DNA of 64,000 nt, taken from Fonsecaea monophora (lineage: Eukaryota; Ascomycota; Eurotiomycetes; Chaetothyriales; Herpotrichiellaceae). A program made the translations under genes and the position numbers. Below are positions 1 to 11,561 of this stretch, one piece after another. Location of the stretch: the NCBI RefSeq assembly GCF_001642475.1, contig NW_019173933.1:186001-250000 (forward strand), written 5' to 3'. The stretch's first letter is position 1. Each line of letters begins with the position of its first letter. Below the pieces are notes generated by a model. That model worked only from the letters and a program-made list of their open reading frames with translations, made no database searches and was not told the DNA's origin.

Positions 1-1164
1 TCGGCTGGCATACGCGCTATGTGTTCATCAGGTCGACCGCGACAGCGAATCCTTACCTCCAGACGCTCAGATATCCGTAGAGGACTGGTGCGACAAAGAG
101 GAACGACGACGAGCATGGTGGGTCATTTTCCAGATGGACAATTTCGCAAGCGTGATTGGAGCTCGACCATTTAGCCTTGACATGAAGAGATCAGACGTTT
201 GGCTGCCAGTGTCCGACGAAGCTTGGTTTGATCTCCGACCAGTGGGATCGGCGCCCATATCATCGAAAGGTCCTGCAGCCGCCTGGAGGAGTCTTTTGGA
301 CACCGAAAACAAAGATGCATACGCGTGGTATCTCGTGGGCAATTTTCTTCTACGGTCGGCACAAGAGGAGTTTGAAAAGCGAGATCGTTCTTTGGGCAAT
401 CTCAAAATCCTTCAGTCCGCCATCCACTGCTTTTGCCTCAGTCTACCTCCAAACTTGAGGATGAAATCGAAAAATTTGGACTTTGCAGAAAACAGTTTCA
501 GGGACAAGAACTGGATCATCGCCATGCATTTCATCATCCATAGGTAAGAGCACAAACGCCACGCTGTGTGACGGGAGATCTAAGTCTGACCCGTCTTTTT
601 CATACTAGCAATAATATCATCGTCAATCTTGGACTCTACGCCGAAGGGCTGAAAAATCAAGGCTCTATAATGTCCGATGTATCGCCTGTCCAGGATGAAT
701 CGACCAGTCTCGAGATGTCTGCTGGGAGCCCTGCCCAGCAATGTGGCAAGGTGTTGAGAGACCAGATCAGCGTAGTACGTATGTGGACGCCTGATTTCAT
801 TGCCCTCGCATCGCCTTTTATCACCGCTGCCATTGTTGGCCCAGCCGCAGCACACTCCGCCGATCGCTCTCTTCTCGAATCGGATGTACGGGACGAAGCT
901 CTTGCAGCTCTCGACGGCAACCTTCTCGACTTGGTCTTGCGGCGATTTTCAGAATACTGGGGGATTGGACAATTTTGCCTTGGTGAGTGCTGGCATTGGC
1001 ATGGGCGGGTCCTGTTTCTGACGTGCTTAGATCTGTTGCAAGTGCTTGACACAGCTGAGCCATTGGAGGCATTAAAACTGAAAGGGTATCCGTCTACATG
1101 GGTACAGAGCATCTTGAAACGAGCACAGTTTCTAAAATCGGGGTCAAGTCGACATGTCACTTGA
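1..1164 (+). CDS. Fungal-specific transcription factor, C-terminal part (cut by window start)
   Basis: This is the 3' part of a Zn2Cys6-class regulator. Reading opens in frame 2 at base 2 with no start codon in the window. Proposed exons are 2-543, 609-982 and 1031-1164 (349 codons). The first visible stretch has the fungal_trans hallmark, an acidic/arginine run followed by AWW and a hydrophobic helix (EERRRAWWVIFQ), then a typical GRP-like substitute (GARPFSLD) and a helical tail. The 544-608 intron (gtaaga...ctag) restores the frame. The 983-1030 intron is in frame (48 bp) but has a strong gtgagt donor and a ctgac branch signal. The DNA-binding domain lies outside the window. It converges with the aminotransferase gene, so it may be a second regulator of the adjacent cluster; that role is inferred. 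Confidence 0.8.
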
Positions 1165-1649
1165 CACGGTGTGGCACTGCACTGCAGCTTTTCATTCTGC
1201 ACAACAGTCGGCCTATCTACAAATTGTTGCGCTCTGAGATGGTGGACTGATTCACCAACGGAAAACGCTGCATGATCGTCATGACAGGGTCATTGGTATA
1301 ACGCCATTGCTATGAAACATATATATAACGCTGCTATGTGCATATCCAATCAGTGAAGCATCTGTTGTCAGTCCAGTATGGATTTTGGACGTTTTTCTCA
1401 GTTTGTACATTATTCAAATGGTTCAGGAGAAGTTGTCTTGAAGTCGAACTACGCAAGTGCACGGCACAAATGCTTGATGAATTTGCGACCGGAAGCTCTG
1501 ACGGAACGGAGCTTCTGATGGCCATACAGCTGCGCTGGCCAGTAACCTGTTGATAGACATTTGATTGCGACAAGTCACTAAGTCGAATTTCGCTGACAAT
1601 CGTCGTTGAAACCCATTCTCACGCATCTGCCTCTTAACACTTACTCTAT
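1165..1649. other. Intergenic, convergent 3' ends
   Basis: 485 bp between the stop codons of the truncated regulator and the aminotransferase. It contains AT-rich stretches (tatatataacg near 1320) suitable for 3' ends. Short open frames here overlap on both strands and show no recognisable motif. Confidence 0.6.
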
Positions 1650-2909
1650 CTAACCTTCTTCTTCTATGATGTCTGCCCACTCACTTGATACCTTTCCATA
1701 CATTATATCATACATCCACTGGCGGAGAAGCTCGGTATGATACGTAGCATCGGTCTCCAGTTGGATGTTTTGCCCTCTGAAGTCGATTTGCGAAACGGCG
1801 GTGACGAACGCGGCCGTGCCCACCACAAACACGGAGAGGAGGTTGCCCTTTTCCAGATCAGCGAGCAGCTCGGACATTGTGTAATTCCTCTCAATGACCT
1901 CCACAGCCGCAACGTGCTGAGGGCCTGTAGCATCTTCCACCACGACATCTTGGTCCTTGGCGAACTTCTCCCGGGCGAGGTCAAGGACGCTCTGCCTCGT
2001 GACGCCGGCAAGGATGGTCTTTTCGTCCAAGGGCGCTGTAATCATCTGTAGGTGGCCGTCCTGTGACCGCCGGATCAGGAACACATTAGAAGATCCCGCC
2101 TCGGTGAGCTGACAGTCCGGTCCGTAGAGCCAGAGAACCTGGTCATAGCCCATCTTCTTGGCCACGCCATGGGCGAGCAGCGCAGGGCCGTAGTTGGGAC
2201 CAATCTTGGCGAACCCGGTACCACCAGGCCAGGAGCGCAACTCGTCCTCGCGGCTGGCGAAGAGACGCAGTCCTTTACCTTTTGTCGGTTTCGCGGGCTG
2301 AGGCCAGTACGAAATCACGGCGAACAGCAGGGCCTCCTTGGGCACTTCGAATCCGAGACAAGAGTCGGTGCCAATCATCGCAGGTCGAATGTACAAAAAG
2401 CTGCCGCGGCGGTCTTGCGGTAGCCACTTGGGCCCGTCGAGCGCGCACAGCTTTTTGATCATGCCCAGCAGGGCCTGGGGTTCAAAGCCCGGTAAGGAGA
2501 TTCGTTGCGCCGAGGTCAACATGCGCAGGCAGTTGGCATAAGGTCGAAATAGACGTAGCTTGCCGTCGAGGCCCCGGTACAACTTCATGCCCTCGAAACA
2601 CTCAGTCGCATAGTGCAGCACGTTAGCCGTGGGCATGATGGCGAGCGGCCCATAGGGCGTGATTTGCGGCTGCGCCCAGCCCTTCTCAAGAGTCCATTGC
2701 GCCGACACCATATGATCCGTACAGACCTTCTGCGACTTCTCCTCGGCTGACCCTGGCGCGGGCACGGAGCGTGGTTGCTTGGTCAACGTGATCTTGATGT
2801 TGGATGCGTCCAGCTCTGCTTGTGACGACGGCGACGATTCGGAGTGAAATCTATTGGAAAGGGACTGCGACCGTCCGGCTTGCGACAGCAAATCTTGATA
2901 GTCTCCCAT
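1650..2909 (-). CDS. Branched-chain amino acid aminotransferase
   Basis: Fold-type IV PLP transaminase, 419 aa, single exon. It should interconvert Leu/Ile/Val and their 2-oxo acids using 2-oxoglutarate/glutamate. Visible features are the YFEG-like substrate loop (ATECFEGMK, about residue 110), the RP-containing strand (YIRPAMIGTD, about 183) and the PLP lysine at about residue 235 in FAKIGPNYGPA. Typical BCATs have GGNY where this has GPNY. The C-terminal part has the SSNVFLI and GVTRQSVLDLAR segments. The frame stays open upstream to 3065, but I choose the ATG at 2909 because the extra 52 residues look like translated promoter and a TATATATC element lies at about 2980. There is no obvious mitochondrial presequence, so it is probably cytosolic. 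It sits beside two P450 genes and may feed precursors to, or recover nitrogen for, the cluster. Confidence 0.92.
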   Translation of the reverse strand: MGDYQDLLSQAGRSQSLSNRFHSESSPSSQAELDASNIKITLTKQPRSVPAPGSAEEKSQKVCTDHMVSAQWTLEKGWAQPQITPYGPLAIMPTANVLHYATECFEGMKLYRGLDGKLRLFRPYANCLRMLTSAQRISLPGFEPQALLGMIKKLCALDGPKWLPQDRRGSFLYIRPAMIGTDSCLGFEVPKEALLFAVISYWPQPAKPTKGKGLRLFASREDELRSWPGGTGFAKIGPNYGPALLAHGVAKKMGYDQVLWLYGPDCQLTEAGSSNVFLIRRSQDGHLQMITAPLDEKTILAGVTRQSVLDLAREKFAKDQDVVVEDATGPQHVAAVEVIERNYTMSELLADLEKGNLLSVFVVGTAAFVTAVSQIDFRGQNIQLETDATYHTELLRQWMYDIMYGKVSSEWADIIEEEG

Positions 2910-3708
2910 GGCACTGTTCGGTGAAGATGGTTCGTAGCTTGTAACCACTACCCAGCACCGCGTCGTGTGCCTCTGGAATGTATATATCAAAACGCCCCTA
3001 CGAGATCTACAGCCGGCCCTGTGCAGGTTCGCGGCGCATGCTCGGTGGCATTTGCCCCCAGTCACCAGAACCCAAACATTTTACTTGGTCTGAGTCTAAT
3101 CGTGGAAGGAAGTGCGGGTACGGTACATTCTTCTTTGGGCTTGGTGCCGGCAATAAGTGGGGGGAGTTCTGGTAAAAATCCCATTGCCGAAACCTCTGCA
3201 GCCAAGACCCAGTTGTAGTTAGTAGGATAAGGTCCCCAAATCTATTATGGCTGTGGGGCTAGGCCATTCATAGACTCGATCCCTCAATTGCGATGGACTT
3301 CTTTAGGATGTTATGATGGCAAGTCTTTGCCGTTGGCCGCAAGGCCCGACCTTATGGCACATCAGTCATGTGAAATGAACTTCATCCCGCTAGACACGCC
3401 TTTTGACGCAATACCAGGTTGCCGGTAAATACCCCACCAGCTGAGTTGCTCCCTGTGTAATTCGGATTTTGTGTAGAGTTGCAACTCTCGGTGATTGTTT
3501 GAACAGGGTCTTGGACATCCGAGGCATGTGCCATTGTCTAACACTATTCAATTTTATTGTTTTAATGTGTTTCTGGCACAAGTGCCAACACTATCAAAGA
3601 GTGACTGCACTGGCCTCAAACTTGCCTCGCATTTCTAGACCATGATATAGATTACGTTGGCTCTTGGAATTGAGAATGGCTCCATCAGTCCTTGTAGTCT
3701 TTATGAGT
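2910..3708. other. Intergenic: BCAT promoter and 3' flank of first P450
   Basis: No gene seen. On the minus strand it holds a TATA-like element at about 2980-2988 and one GGGGAG hexamer at 3161-3166 upstream of the aminotransferase. The rest is unremarkable. Confidence 0.55.
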
Positions 3709-5728
3709 TTACTTGTCCGCGGGCATCCTCAACTCCTCTCTAGCTTTACGGGCTTCTTCCTCGAGGAGACTCCAGCGCTCTGGCGAGCGACAGGACAGGT
3801 CGAATGGGAAAGTATGAGGTTCGGTGTTGAGTGCCTTCACGTCTGTTGTGGAATGTACTTCGTCAGTTCTGAGATTCTCCCGATGCATCACAAAACGATT
3901 CTGTCGCGGCAAAAAGGGCATCTCCGTTCTAGACTGGGCGGTATTGCCTGAGACGAGGAAGTACATGAAGGGTGTTTTGAGAGGACTCACAGTCATAAGA
4001 AGGAGGCGTGATCTCTTGGCCAGTCTTGGGGTCCACGGCCTTTTTGATGTTACACGCCCAGCTTGTGCGCGCGACGATGATATTGAGACTTCTCTCAGCT
4101 ATATTGGCGCCGGGGCATAAGCGACGTCCAAAGCCAAAGGCGGAGTAGTTCTGCAGATTCGGGTATTGTGTGAGAGGTTCACGATACGTCGGGAACTTTG
4201 GGTTCAACCATCGGTCGGGGTTGAAGGTTTCGGGATCTGGATAGAGCTCTGGGTCGTGGTGAATGGCCCTGGTAAGCCAGGCATGTTAGTCAGGTTCAAG
4301 GTGGAATGCCAAAAGTGTTCTGACCCACCATATATTTCCATGAACAATTGCGCCCTTGGGAATAAAGTAGCCTTGGTAGACATCGTCCGCTGTCGTTTTA
4401 TGGGCAATACCTGTGATTTAATGGCACTGTCAGTCGAACCCCTGGTGGCGGCGTTCAAGAAACCAGGAGGGCTGTAGGTAGGGCACTGGCGGAGGAATAT
4501 GATTTCAACTTACCACCAGCGGTGACGGGTCTGAACCGCAAGGTCTCCTTCACAACGGCTCTTACTGTCGGTAGCTCTGGAAGGTCGTCAAAGGTCGGGA
4601 GCCGTGCCGAGCCCACGACGCGGTCCAGCTCATCTTGTACCTTCTTCAACCACTCCGGAAACAAGACCATACACAACACCCAGCTCATTGCACCGGACGC
4701 AGTAGTAGATGCACCGGCAGAGTACAGGCCGCCGAGGATATAGCTGGCTTCGAGCTCGGAGAGGTTGTACTCCTCCTTTTTCTCCAGCCAACTCTTCGTG
4801 AAACTTGGGCCTGCTTTTCCTTTTTCAACGTCTTTTCGGACATCGTCCACGAGGCCGCAGAACAACGAGATCTCTCGCTTGCGATGCGCCTTTGCCTCTC
4901 TTTTGAACGGCGCAATCCAGTCTGGAAGGTACTTCAACGACGGGATTAGGTCGACAAGATATTGGCCTGGAGATGCGATGCGCTCCACGGCGAGCTGATT
5001 CTCGTACACTCGACGAACTACATCCTCTTCACCCGATTCGATCCGGAGGTCATAAGTTAGGCGAAGAATCAGTCCGGCAGCATAACGTTGAAAAAGCGTC
5101 TGATAGCACTTGGGGTTCAGGACAAGGTCGTGCACGAGGCGAGCAGACTCTTGGAGTTGCAGAGGCTGATAAGATGTGGCCATTTTAGGCATGGTGACAT
5201 GATGCTGGAATTTGCGATACCGACGCCATGTGTCTATGCCTGAGTCAGTCCATCAAGCTCGATCGAGCTAGCATGAGAGGCCTACCGTTGTAGGGAAGGA
5301 ACAAGGCCTTCTTGTTGTCGCTGAGCAGCTCCGAGCCCATGGTCAACTGTTCTCTCGAACTGTAGATATTCCCACGTTCTCTGAGCAGGTCATTGGCAAT
5401 CTTCTCCGTCGATATCACCACGTTGACCTTGCCAAATGCCTTGTACTGATAGATCGGCCCATATTGTTTGGCCCAGTCTTGGAACTTTATCCAAAAGTAG
5501 TCCGACCCAAGATCCTGAGCGCTCCCAATGAGTGGTTTGCCTGGTGTGATTGTCATCAGCAACATTCACCAGGGACAATATCGCTCTTGGCAGTACTGGT
5601 CACCCTTACGCACCTTTAGGTCCCGGAAGCTGCCTAGTGCCGGTTGGCTGAGATCGCCAGAAGTATCGATATCCTTGTAGCACAAGTGCGAATAAGGCCG
5701 CTGCCAGAGGAGCTACGATCAGAAACAT
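3709..5728 (-). CDS. Cytochrome P450 monooxygenase (first of three)
   Basis: Class II microsomal P450, 562 aa. Exons: 5728-5614, 5540-5286, 5233-4514, 4410-4329, 4268-3991, 3947-3709; all junctions are GT-AG and phase-consistent. The order is an N-terminal membrane anchor (residues 1-20), a proline hinge (RQLPGPKG), a C-helix (DTWRRYRK, about 124), an I-helix (about 293-305), the ExxR motif (KETLRFRP), the PERF-like FNPDRW and the heme loop FGFGRRLCPG with Cys442. The I-helix reads AGASTT (296-301), so the usual acidic residue before the conserved Thr is Ser. Its style resembles fungal secondary-metabolite and xenobiotic P450s. It lies in the same direction as the next P450 and the BCAT. The substrate cannot be read from sequence. 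Confidence 0.93.
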
Positions 5729-6517
5729 CGTGGCGAGAGATCTAGCTGCTTGACTAGATGGAAAAGGCAAAAGGAGGTATAGAGCGACATAGAAAGAGAT
5801 GCGTGGTTTTAACTCGAATTTATTGGGTAGATCAATGACCCCGAGAGTGTCTACGGCGAAAGTGGAAGCGGGCAAAATGCACGCGATATCACCCGCAAGA
5901 TGAACGTTGTAGTGGATATCTAACTCGATAACCTCTCCAAGCTCGAAAGATGCATTTCCCAAAGCAGAGGCAATCTTTTGAGGGCCGCGGAGGTCGTGTC
6001 GATGCTGGACAGCATGGGAAGAACTGGTCTCGGTCTCCGTGGCAAGATCTCGGATCAAAATGACATAGATTGACACTCAGGGGAACCCCATGGGGTTCTT
6101 AGCGGCTCGAGAACGGAAAATCGTCGGCGTATCTGATACCATTCACATATTAATACCGGCCTTTTACGGAGAATTCCCGTAATGTTTAGCGGTTTCTCAG
6201 ATTATTCCGTGGCTTGAGTACACACGCCACACCGCAGTTAGGCTCAAGTTCGAGATTCCGAGTTTTGATGGATGAAATCTGGATGACAAAAGACTATGGA
6301 GGCACGTGCACTGGCTCTCTGCCTTTCTCAAACCCTGGACCCACATGTTGACAGCAGGCCCCATACAGGTTTCCGGTCACCTTGTGATTCTTTCAAGATG
6401 CAAATGCATCAGTCCGGCCCATTTATGTAGTCAGCAACGGTAAACGTCGCTGGTGGTTGACGGGTGCTCAGATCCTGACTTATCCCGTCGACAATCGCGA
6501 TCGAACATGATACGGGA
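5729..6517. other. Intergenic between two P450 genes
   Basis: 789 bp upstream of the first P450 and downstream of the second. A minus-strand open frame runs into it from the first P450 exon (to 6076), but it is read-through of the 5' leader. No further gene seen. Confidence 0.55.
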
Positions 6518-8221
6518 CTACAGTGAGAACTTCGTCTTGGCCTCGCTTTCGTAGACTTGAAGCCGTACTCTGGCTTCCTGAGCTTGCTGTATAATGATGT
6601 CTCTGATCGTCTCACTACGCGGAAGGAATCTCGCGGGGAAGGGTCGTGGCTGGGTGTTTTCGTTGTCGGTGTAATTCCAGATGTCTAGCTCGACAGGGTT
6701 GCCCTAGTCGAGGTGTTAGCCACTCGTAGTCCACCATATTTAAGGGTGTCGTTGTCCTCTTACAAATTCATCCAAGCCTGGCTCAAAATTGTAGCACCAT
6801 AGCATGCGTGCAACAGTCATTGCCAAACCCTGTTCAGCAAAGAGTTGTCCACTACAGCTTCTGCGACCCCATCCAAAAGCGTTATGGCCTCGTGAATTCG
6901 GGTACTGGCGTTGATTTTCTTTCAAATAGCGATCAGGGTTGAACACGTCGGGCTCTGGGAAGTCTTTGGGATTTCGGTGGATGCCCCAGAGATTGCCGAA
7001 GACAGCGATGCCGGCAGGGAAATGGTATCCACGGTATTCATCATCCCTCTCGGGACAGTGAGCAAACCCTCCCATAGCCGTAACACTTCGCCATCGCATA
7101 GCTTCTTTAAGGACAGCCGCACAATATGGAAGTTGGTCGAGGTCGTCCCAGGTGGGCGAACGATCTTGTCCAACCACACGGTCGAGTTCCTCGTGAGCTT
7201 TTTTCTGAGCCTCGGGGAAGACACAAAGTCCCAGAACGAGAGTGTGCAAGGTGCTCGACGTTGTGTCGAGCCCTCCGCCGATGGTATTAGCGATCATCTC
7301 AGCAATGTCCAGCTCTGTTAGACCTTGCTCTTCCTTGGACCTGACGAGCGTTTTGGCAAAGTTGTTTTCTCGTGCCTGTGCACCCTCCGACACAAGTCCC
7401 CACCAGTATTTAGCGACGGCCTGGCTGCGTTTTCGAAGCCTGTTGGGCAGGGCGTAAATCCAAGAGGGTAGATACTGCAGTTCGGGAATGGCCTCGAGCC
7501 AGTATAGTCCGGGAACCTGCATCATGGTAATCCCATCCATCATGGACACGGCGAATCGGAGCATGTAGTCGTCTTTCGAGTCAATCCGTCTCCCATAGCC
7601 CAGAATTGATACAAGTGAGCAGGCATATCGCTCGAAGTAGAGTGCGAAATCCTTTGGGCTGTCCAAAAGTTCCCTCATGAGAACCTTGCCTTCGTCTTCT
7701 TGGAAACTCTTGTAGGGTTTCAATGCCTGGGAGCCTACCGCGGTATGCTAAACAAACGAGTCAGACGTGTGCCCTCACTTGAGATCTATGGAAGAATAAC
7801 TCACCATGATCTTTCGCTGGAGACGCCAGTGGTCATTGTGAGGCATGAAGACTTGGTTACAGTGCTGCTGGCCAGTGACGTCCCCGAATATAACGTATCG
7901 TGGTCGGGAGGAGTACATATGTGATCTCTTTTCCATGAGTTCCGAGGCCGACCAAGCATCATTGCAAATAATGATAGGAAAGCGGCCAATCCAAATTGTC
8001 AGGAGACCTTCACCATTCTCCTGGCTCCATTTGTCGAACTGCAGCCAGGGCTTAGACGACTTCAATAAGTGCATGTTCCCAATTATGGGCAATGGAAAGG
8101 GTCCTGGAGGGAGTTTGGGCCGCAACATCAGCATTTTGATGTAGCTATACACCACGGCTCCTATGAAGGCCACCGACGTCAACGCGACGAGACGAATTCC
8201 GAGGTCGTAGAGAATAGCCAT
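6518..8221 (-). CDS. Cytochrome P450 monooxygenase (second of three)
   Basis: Microsomal P450, 528 aa. Exons: 8221-7805, 7747-6764, 6703-6518. It has an N-terminal hydrophobic anchor (about residues 6-28), the hinge KLPPGPFPLPIIGN, a C-helix (HWRLQRK), an I-helix GGGLDTTSST with the normal acid-Thr pair, ExxR in KEAMRWRS, FNPDRY, and a heme loop FGWGRRSCSG with Cys437. Ser follows the heme Cys, where Pro or Ile is more common. The frame is open to an upstream ATG at 8275, but the ATG at 8221 places the membrane anchor at the extreme N terminus. The general look is of the O-methylsterigmatocystin oxidoreductase-like fungal P450s. The substrate is unknown. Confidence 0.92.
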
Positions 8222-8875
8222 GGTGAGGACTAGTGGTCCAACAACAAATTTCTCTCTTGTGGAAAGGCTGTACAAGTCAGAGAGGTAGAAAAAATCGTGG
8301 TCGCAACACTTTTTATGGTAGGGAGATGCATCTTGTCCCCATACAAAGCGGACCTGGGGCCGGCAAATGACTTGCAGAGTCGGAATGTTGGACCATCACG
8401 CTACTAAACGGTAATTCCCAGGAACTAACTGACTTACGGTTCGCCAAGTGACCACACCGGGGTCATGCTTCCGGAAAATGCAGAAATGTTGTGGCCAGAA
8501 GACGAGATGAGCGGCTCGCACAGGCGTCCCTCTTAGGTCAATGTGCGTAACACAATTTTTTGCCGGATTATCGGAGAAACGGTGTATTGCACATTTACTC
8601 TGCAACTATCCTTCAGTCTGACAGTTAAGGACGTCCGGAACCCCAGTCGATAACACGGCAAATCACCCGTGATTGGAATTCAATTGACAGTCCGGCGTGT
8701 GTTTCCACGTAGAAGGTCCTACCAAATATGCTCGAAAGCCTTCTTTTTTGTCTACAGCTACTACTTGGAACGAACGTAGAAAAAGTCTAGATACAGAAAA
8801 GTACGGGCGCTCGTCTCGTGAAACGTGCGTCGTGTTTCCGTGCCACGATCAGCACATGCCCTGACCGGCCGCCAC
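8222..8875. other. Intergenic: promoter of second P450, 3' flank of FAH-family gene
   Basis: 654 bp with no convincing coding sequence. A 69-codon minus-strand frame at 8396-8605 has no homology signature. Confidence 0.55.
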
Positions 8876-10017
8876 TCATTTCTCAAGAACCATTTTGTTC
8901 TTGATTTTGCCAATCCCGGATATTTCTACTTCGACTACATCGCCGTCCTGTAGCCACTTCTGAGGTCTGAAAGAGGCAGCCACGCCGGCTGGAGTTCCAG
9001 TCATGAGTACAGTTCCAGGTTGAAGAGTGACACCACGGCTCAGATACCTCAGAACGGTGGGAATGCTATAAATCAGTAGCCCTGTCGAGCTTTCCTGTCG
9101 AAGTTCTCCGTTGACCCATGTCTTCAGGTACAGCTTGTTAGGGTCCGGGATGGCTGATGTGGACACAAGCACGGGACCGATGGGAGCGAATTTGTCGAAC
9201 GACTTGCCCTGCGCATGCTGACCTCCAGATCGCTCGGCTCTCTGCCAGTATCTTGACGACACATCGTTTCCGACCGTGTAGCCTGCGATATAGGGCGTAG
9301 GGTCCTCCCCTTCTTTGAGGTTCTTCAACGGTTTTCCAATAACCACACAGAGCTCGCCCTATGCGAGTCAAAGACGAGTCAGCTCTCACAGCCCACGGGA
9401 AGGTTCGCTCATGTGGCTTGGGTCATGCAGCTCGAAATACCTCGTAATCCATATAAAGTAATTCTTCGCTGAATGGGACGTCTTCTAGCGGCCCGGCAAG
9501 GGTACCTTGAGATAGGTTCAGTCAGTTACGACGCCGTCGATCCAGAGCTCGGATTTTCAGGGCTGCCACTCACCTGGCGCTTTGGTGAAGCAAACGGGAT
9601 ACTCTGACTCAGGGACTTTTTGCTGTAGCGGGGTTTCAGCCAGGTACATGCAGTAGCGAGCCATCGTCACTTACACTGGACTCTGCGGCGTGAGCTTTGT
9701 AGTTGTACCCAACTCCGTACAGGAGTGGCGCATAAGGAACGGGGCTCAACAACTGCACGCTGTCAGCTGCTTTCTCCTCCAAAATTGTGCACTTCCACGC
9801 CTTCGCATGTGCACACAAGCCTACCAACCTGTGCGATCTTTTCCCTCTTCTCAGTAAGAGTGAATTCACCTTCCCAGGGCGAATTGCCTGAGTAAACACG
9901 GACGGAACGTCCAATCAGGGCTTCTGCATTGGCTACCTCGTCTCCCAGTTCGCCGAAGAACACTGTCCCCTCAGCATTGCTGAACCTCAATAAGCGAGTG
10001 AATTTCGAAGGAGCCAT
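8876..10017 (-). CDS. Fumarylacetoacetate hydrolase (FAH) family protein
   Basis: 287 aa, five exons: 10017-9829, 9752-9675, 9622-9574, 9505-9441, 9358-8876. The FAH-fold C-terminal domain is clear: GYNYKAH entry, the paired metal-binding acids in DYEGELCVVIGKP (Glu127 and Glu129), a third ligand in GNDVSSR (Asp159, spaced as in FAH), KSFDKFAPIGP, and the LMTGTPAG strand. Members hydrolyse C-C bonds of acylpyruvates, decarboxylate oxaloacetate, or hydrate/isomerise dienoates from aromatic ring cleavage. The length fits the short hydratase/isomerase/acylpyruvase branch rather than full FAH. Intron 1 uses a less usual gttggt donor. Divergent from the SnoaL-like gene. Presence of a VOC dioxygenase in the same block hints at a ring-cleavage route (inference). 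Confidence 0.9.
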
Positions 10018-10639
10018 GGCGACAAAGTATTAGGGAAGGTAGCTCTGTCGTCAAATTCAGATATCACAAAACTTAACAACATGGAAAGCAGATTGTAAGT
10101 GCGGAGATGGCGACGTCGAGTAAAAGACGCGGAGTCTATCCAAAGATGGACAGTCCGTTCAAAAGCTCGCCGGCACAATCGTTGTACCCCAGTCCCTTGA
10201 GAAAGTCGGCGATCGCCTCATCGCGTCGGTAGTCACTGAGCCACGAAATCCGCGGTGGGGGCGGCGAAGATGGCACCCATTAGGCAGAAACTCCGAAATC
10301 AATCTTGCCGTGTCACATGTAGACTGCACACTCTCACACAGACAGTGCCGACCCATGACAGTTGGAATACTCCAGAAATACTGTAGCCGGATGCTGGTCA
10401 GCGTAGACCGAACGGCGTGGAACAGTGCCATGAACTGTGTGGTGTTTTCCGAGATTGCATGCCTGGGCAACTATTGTCCTCAGAAAACTCGAGGTCACGC
10501 GTAAATTGGAGGCACAGGTCCCAGACGTAAACGAAGTACGTTCTCATGACATTTGCCGCTTGCCATTTGCTGGTCTTGCTTCATTGAATCATTAAATCAT
10601 TGACTTTCAAAAACAGCATATTCATCGGGAACCCTCACG
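10018..10639. other. Divergent promoter region, FAH-family / SnoaL-like genes
   Basis: 622 bp between two opposing start codons. It must hold both promoters. Open frames inside it lack motifs. I see no repeated element. Confidence 0.5.
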
Positions 10640-11217
10640 ATGGGTATCAACACGGCCTTGACAGAGTGGCCGTCAATACAGATTCCCGACGCCGTCAAAC
10701 AGCATGTGGACAAGTTCTTCTCGATCATGGACACGAATGCCCCTGAAGCAGGTGGTAGACTCGCCGAAGAGATCTTTGCCAGTGATGGTGCCATAGATGG
10801 CCATCACCGTTTCGAAGGAACCGAAGGTGGGTGCAGATTACTTGCCCGCCTCAGAAGCGCACTCAGAGACTAAGTCGGCATGATGCAGCCCTGAGACGGT
10901 CGAGGGATAACGCGTGGAAAGTAATTGCCACCAGGCGGCACGAAATCCTCAAAGTATTCACCGACAGTGTGACAGCAGAGGATCTTTTGGTCCTTGGTCA
11001 AGTTACAGTAGGATATGTTAGCGGCGAAAAAAAGAGAGGAGAGTTCACAGCACGAATTTCTCTTGTCGATACTCAGACAAGTCACCCGAGGATCAAGCTG
11101 TACAAGGTCTGGATGGTAGGTCGAACCAAAATCACACGGCAGATTGTTGACTCTTCAACACTACACGAGCTAACAAAAAGCTCCTAGGACACTGCGGCCA
11201 TGGTCAAGGTAGAATAG
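10640..11217 (+). CDS. SnoaL-like / NTF2-fold protein
   Basis: 147 aa, exons 10640-10826, 10889-11115, 11188-11217. Short alpha+beta cone-fold protein: the N-terminal helix carries a VDKFFSIMDT-type segment, then LAEEIFASDGAIDGHHRFEGTE, which is the usual SnoaL-like start (small domain with F..DG after the first helix), and a final strand VWMDTAAMVK. The third exon is only 30 bp but gives the expected family ending. Members are cyclases, isomerases, dehydratases or small-molecule binding proteins in polyketide, terpenoid and aromatic pathways. Here it is divergent from the FAH-family gene. The catalytic function is not predictable from sequence. Confidence 0.75.
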
Positions 11218-11561
11218 AAGGGGGAGGACCTGTTGGCCTGAGGAAATTTACAAGGGAAAGATCTTGAGAGAAGGGTAGAGCGTATGAATACTATCAAAGA
11301 CCGATCGCAAAATTTCGTTTCAGCAATTCTGGTCCTTGCTGTTCGTCTGCTACCTGACGCCTTTGAAATCCGGGTACCGCTAGCGTGAGCAGAGGCCAGC
11401 TAGATACAATCATGCAGACACCTACATCATATTCTTGTCCACGAATTCTATCATGTTCTGTCTATTCTATTCGAAAGACATGTACCTTGCTCTTCCAAAT
11501 ATGTACAATATTAGCAATAGCAAAATCCTGGTACTTTAATAATGACCTAGATGGTCCTTCG
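11218..11561. other. Intergenic, convergent 3' ends
   Basis: 344 bp between the stops of the SnoaL-like and PRISE-like genes. AT-rich in the second half (polyadenylation likely). No gene seen. Confidence 0.6.

Noticed and set aside
5729..6076. N-terminal extension of the first P450
   Set aside because: Extra residues lack P450 features; the ATG at 5728 places the membrane anchor at the N terminus.
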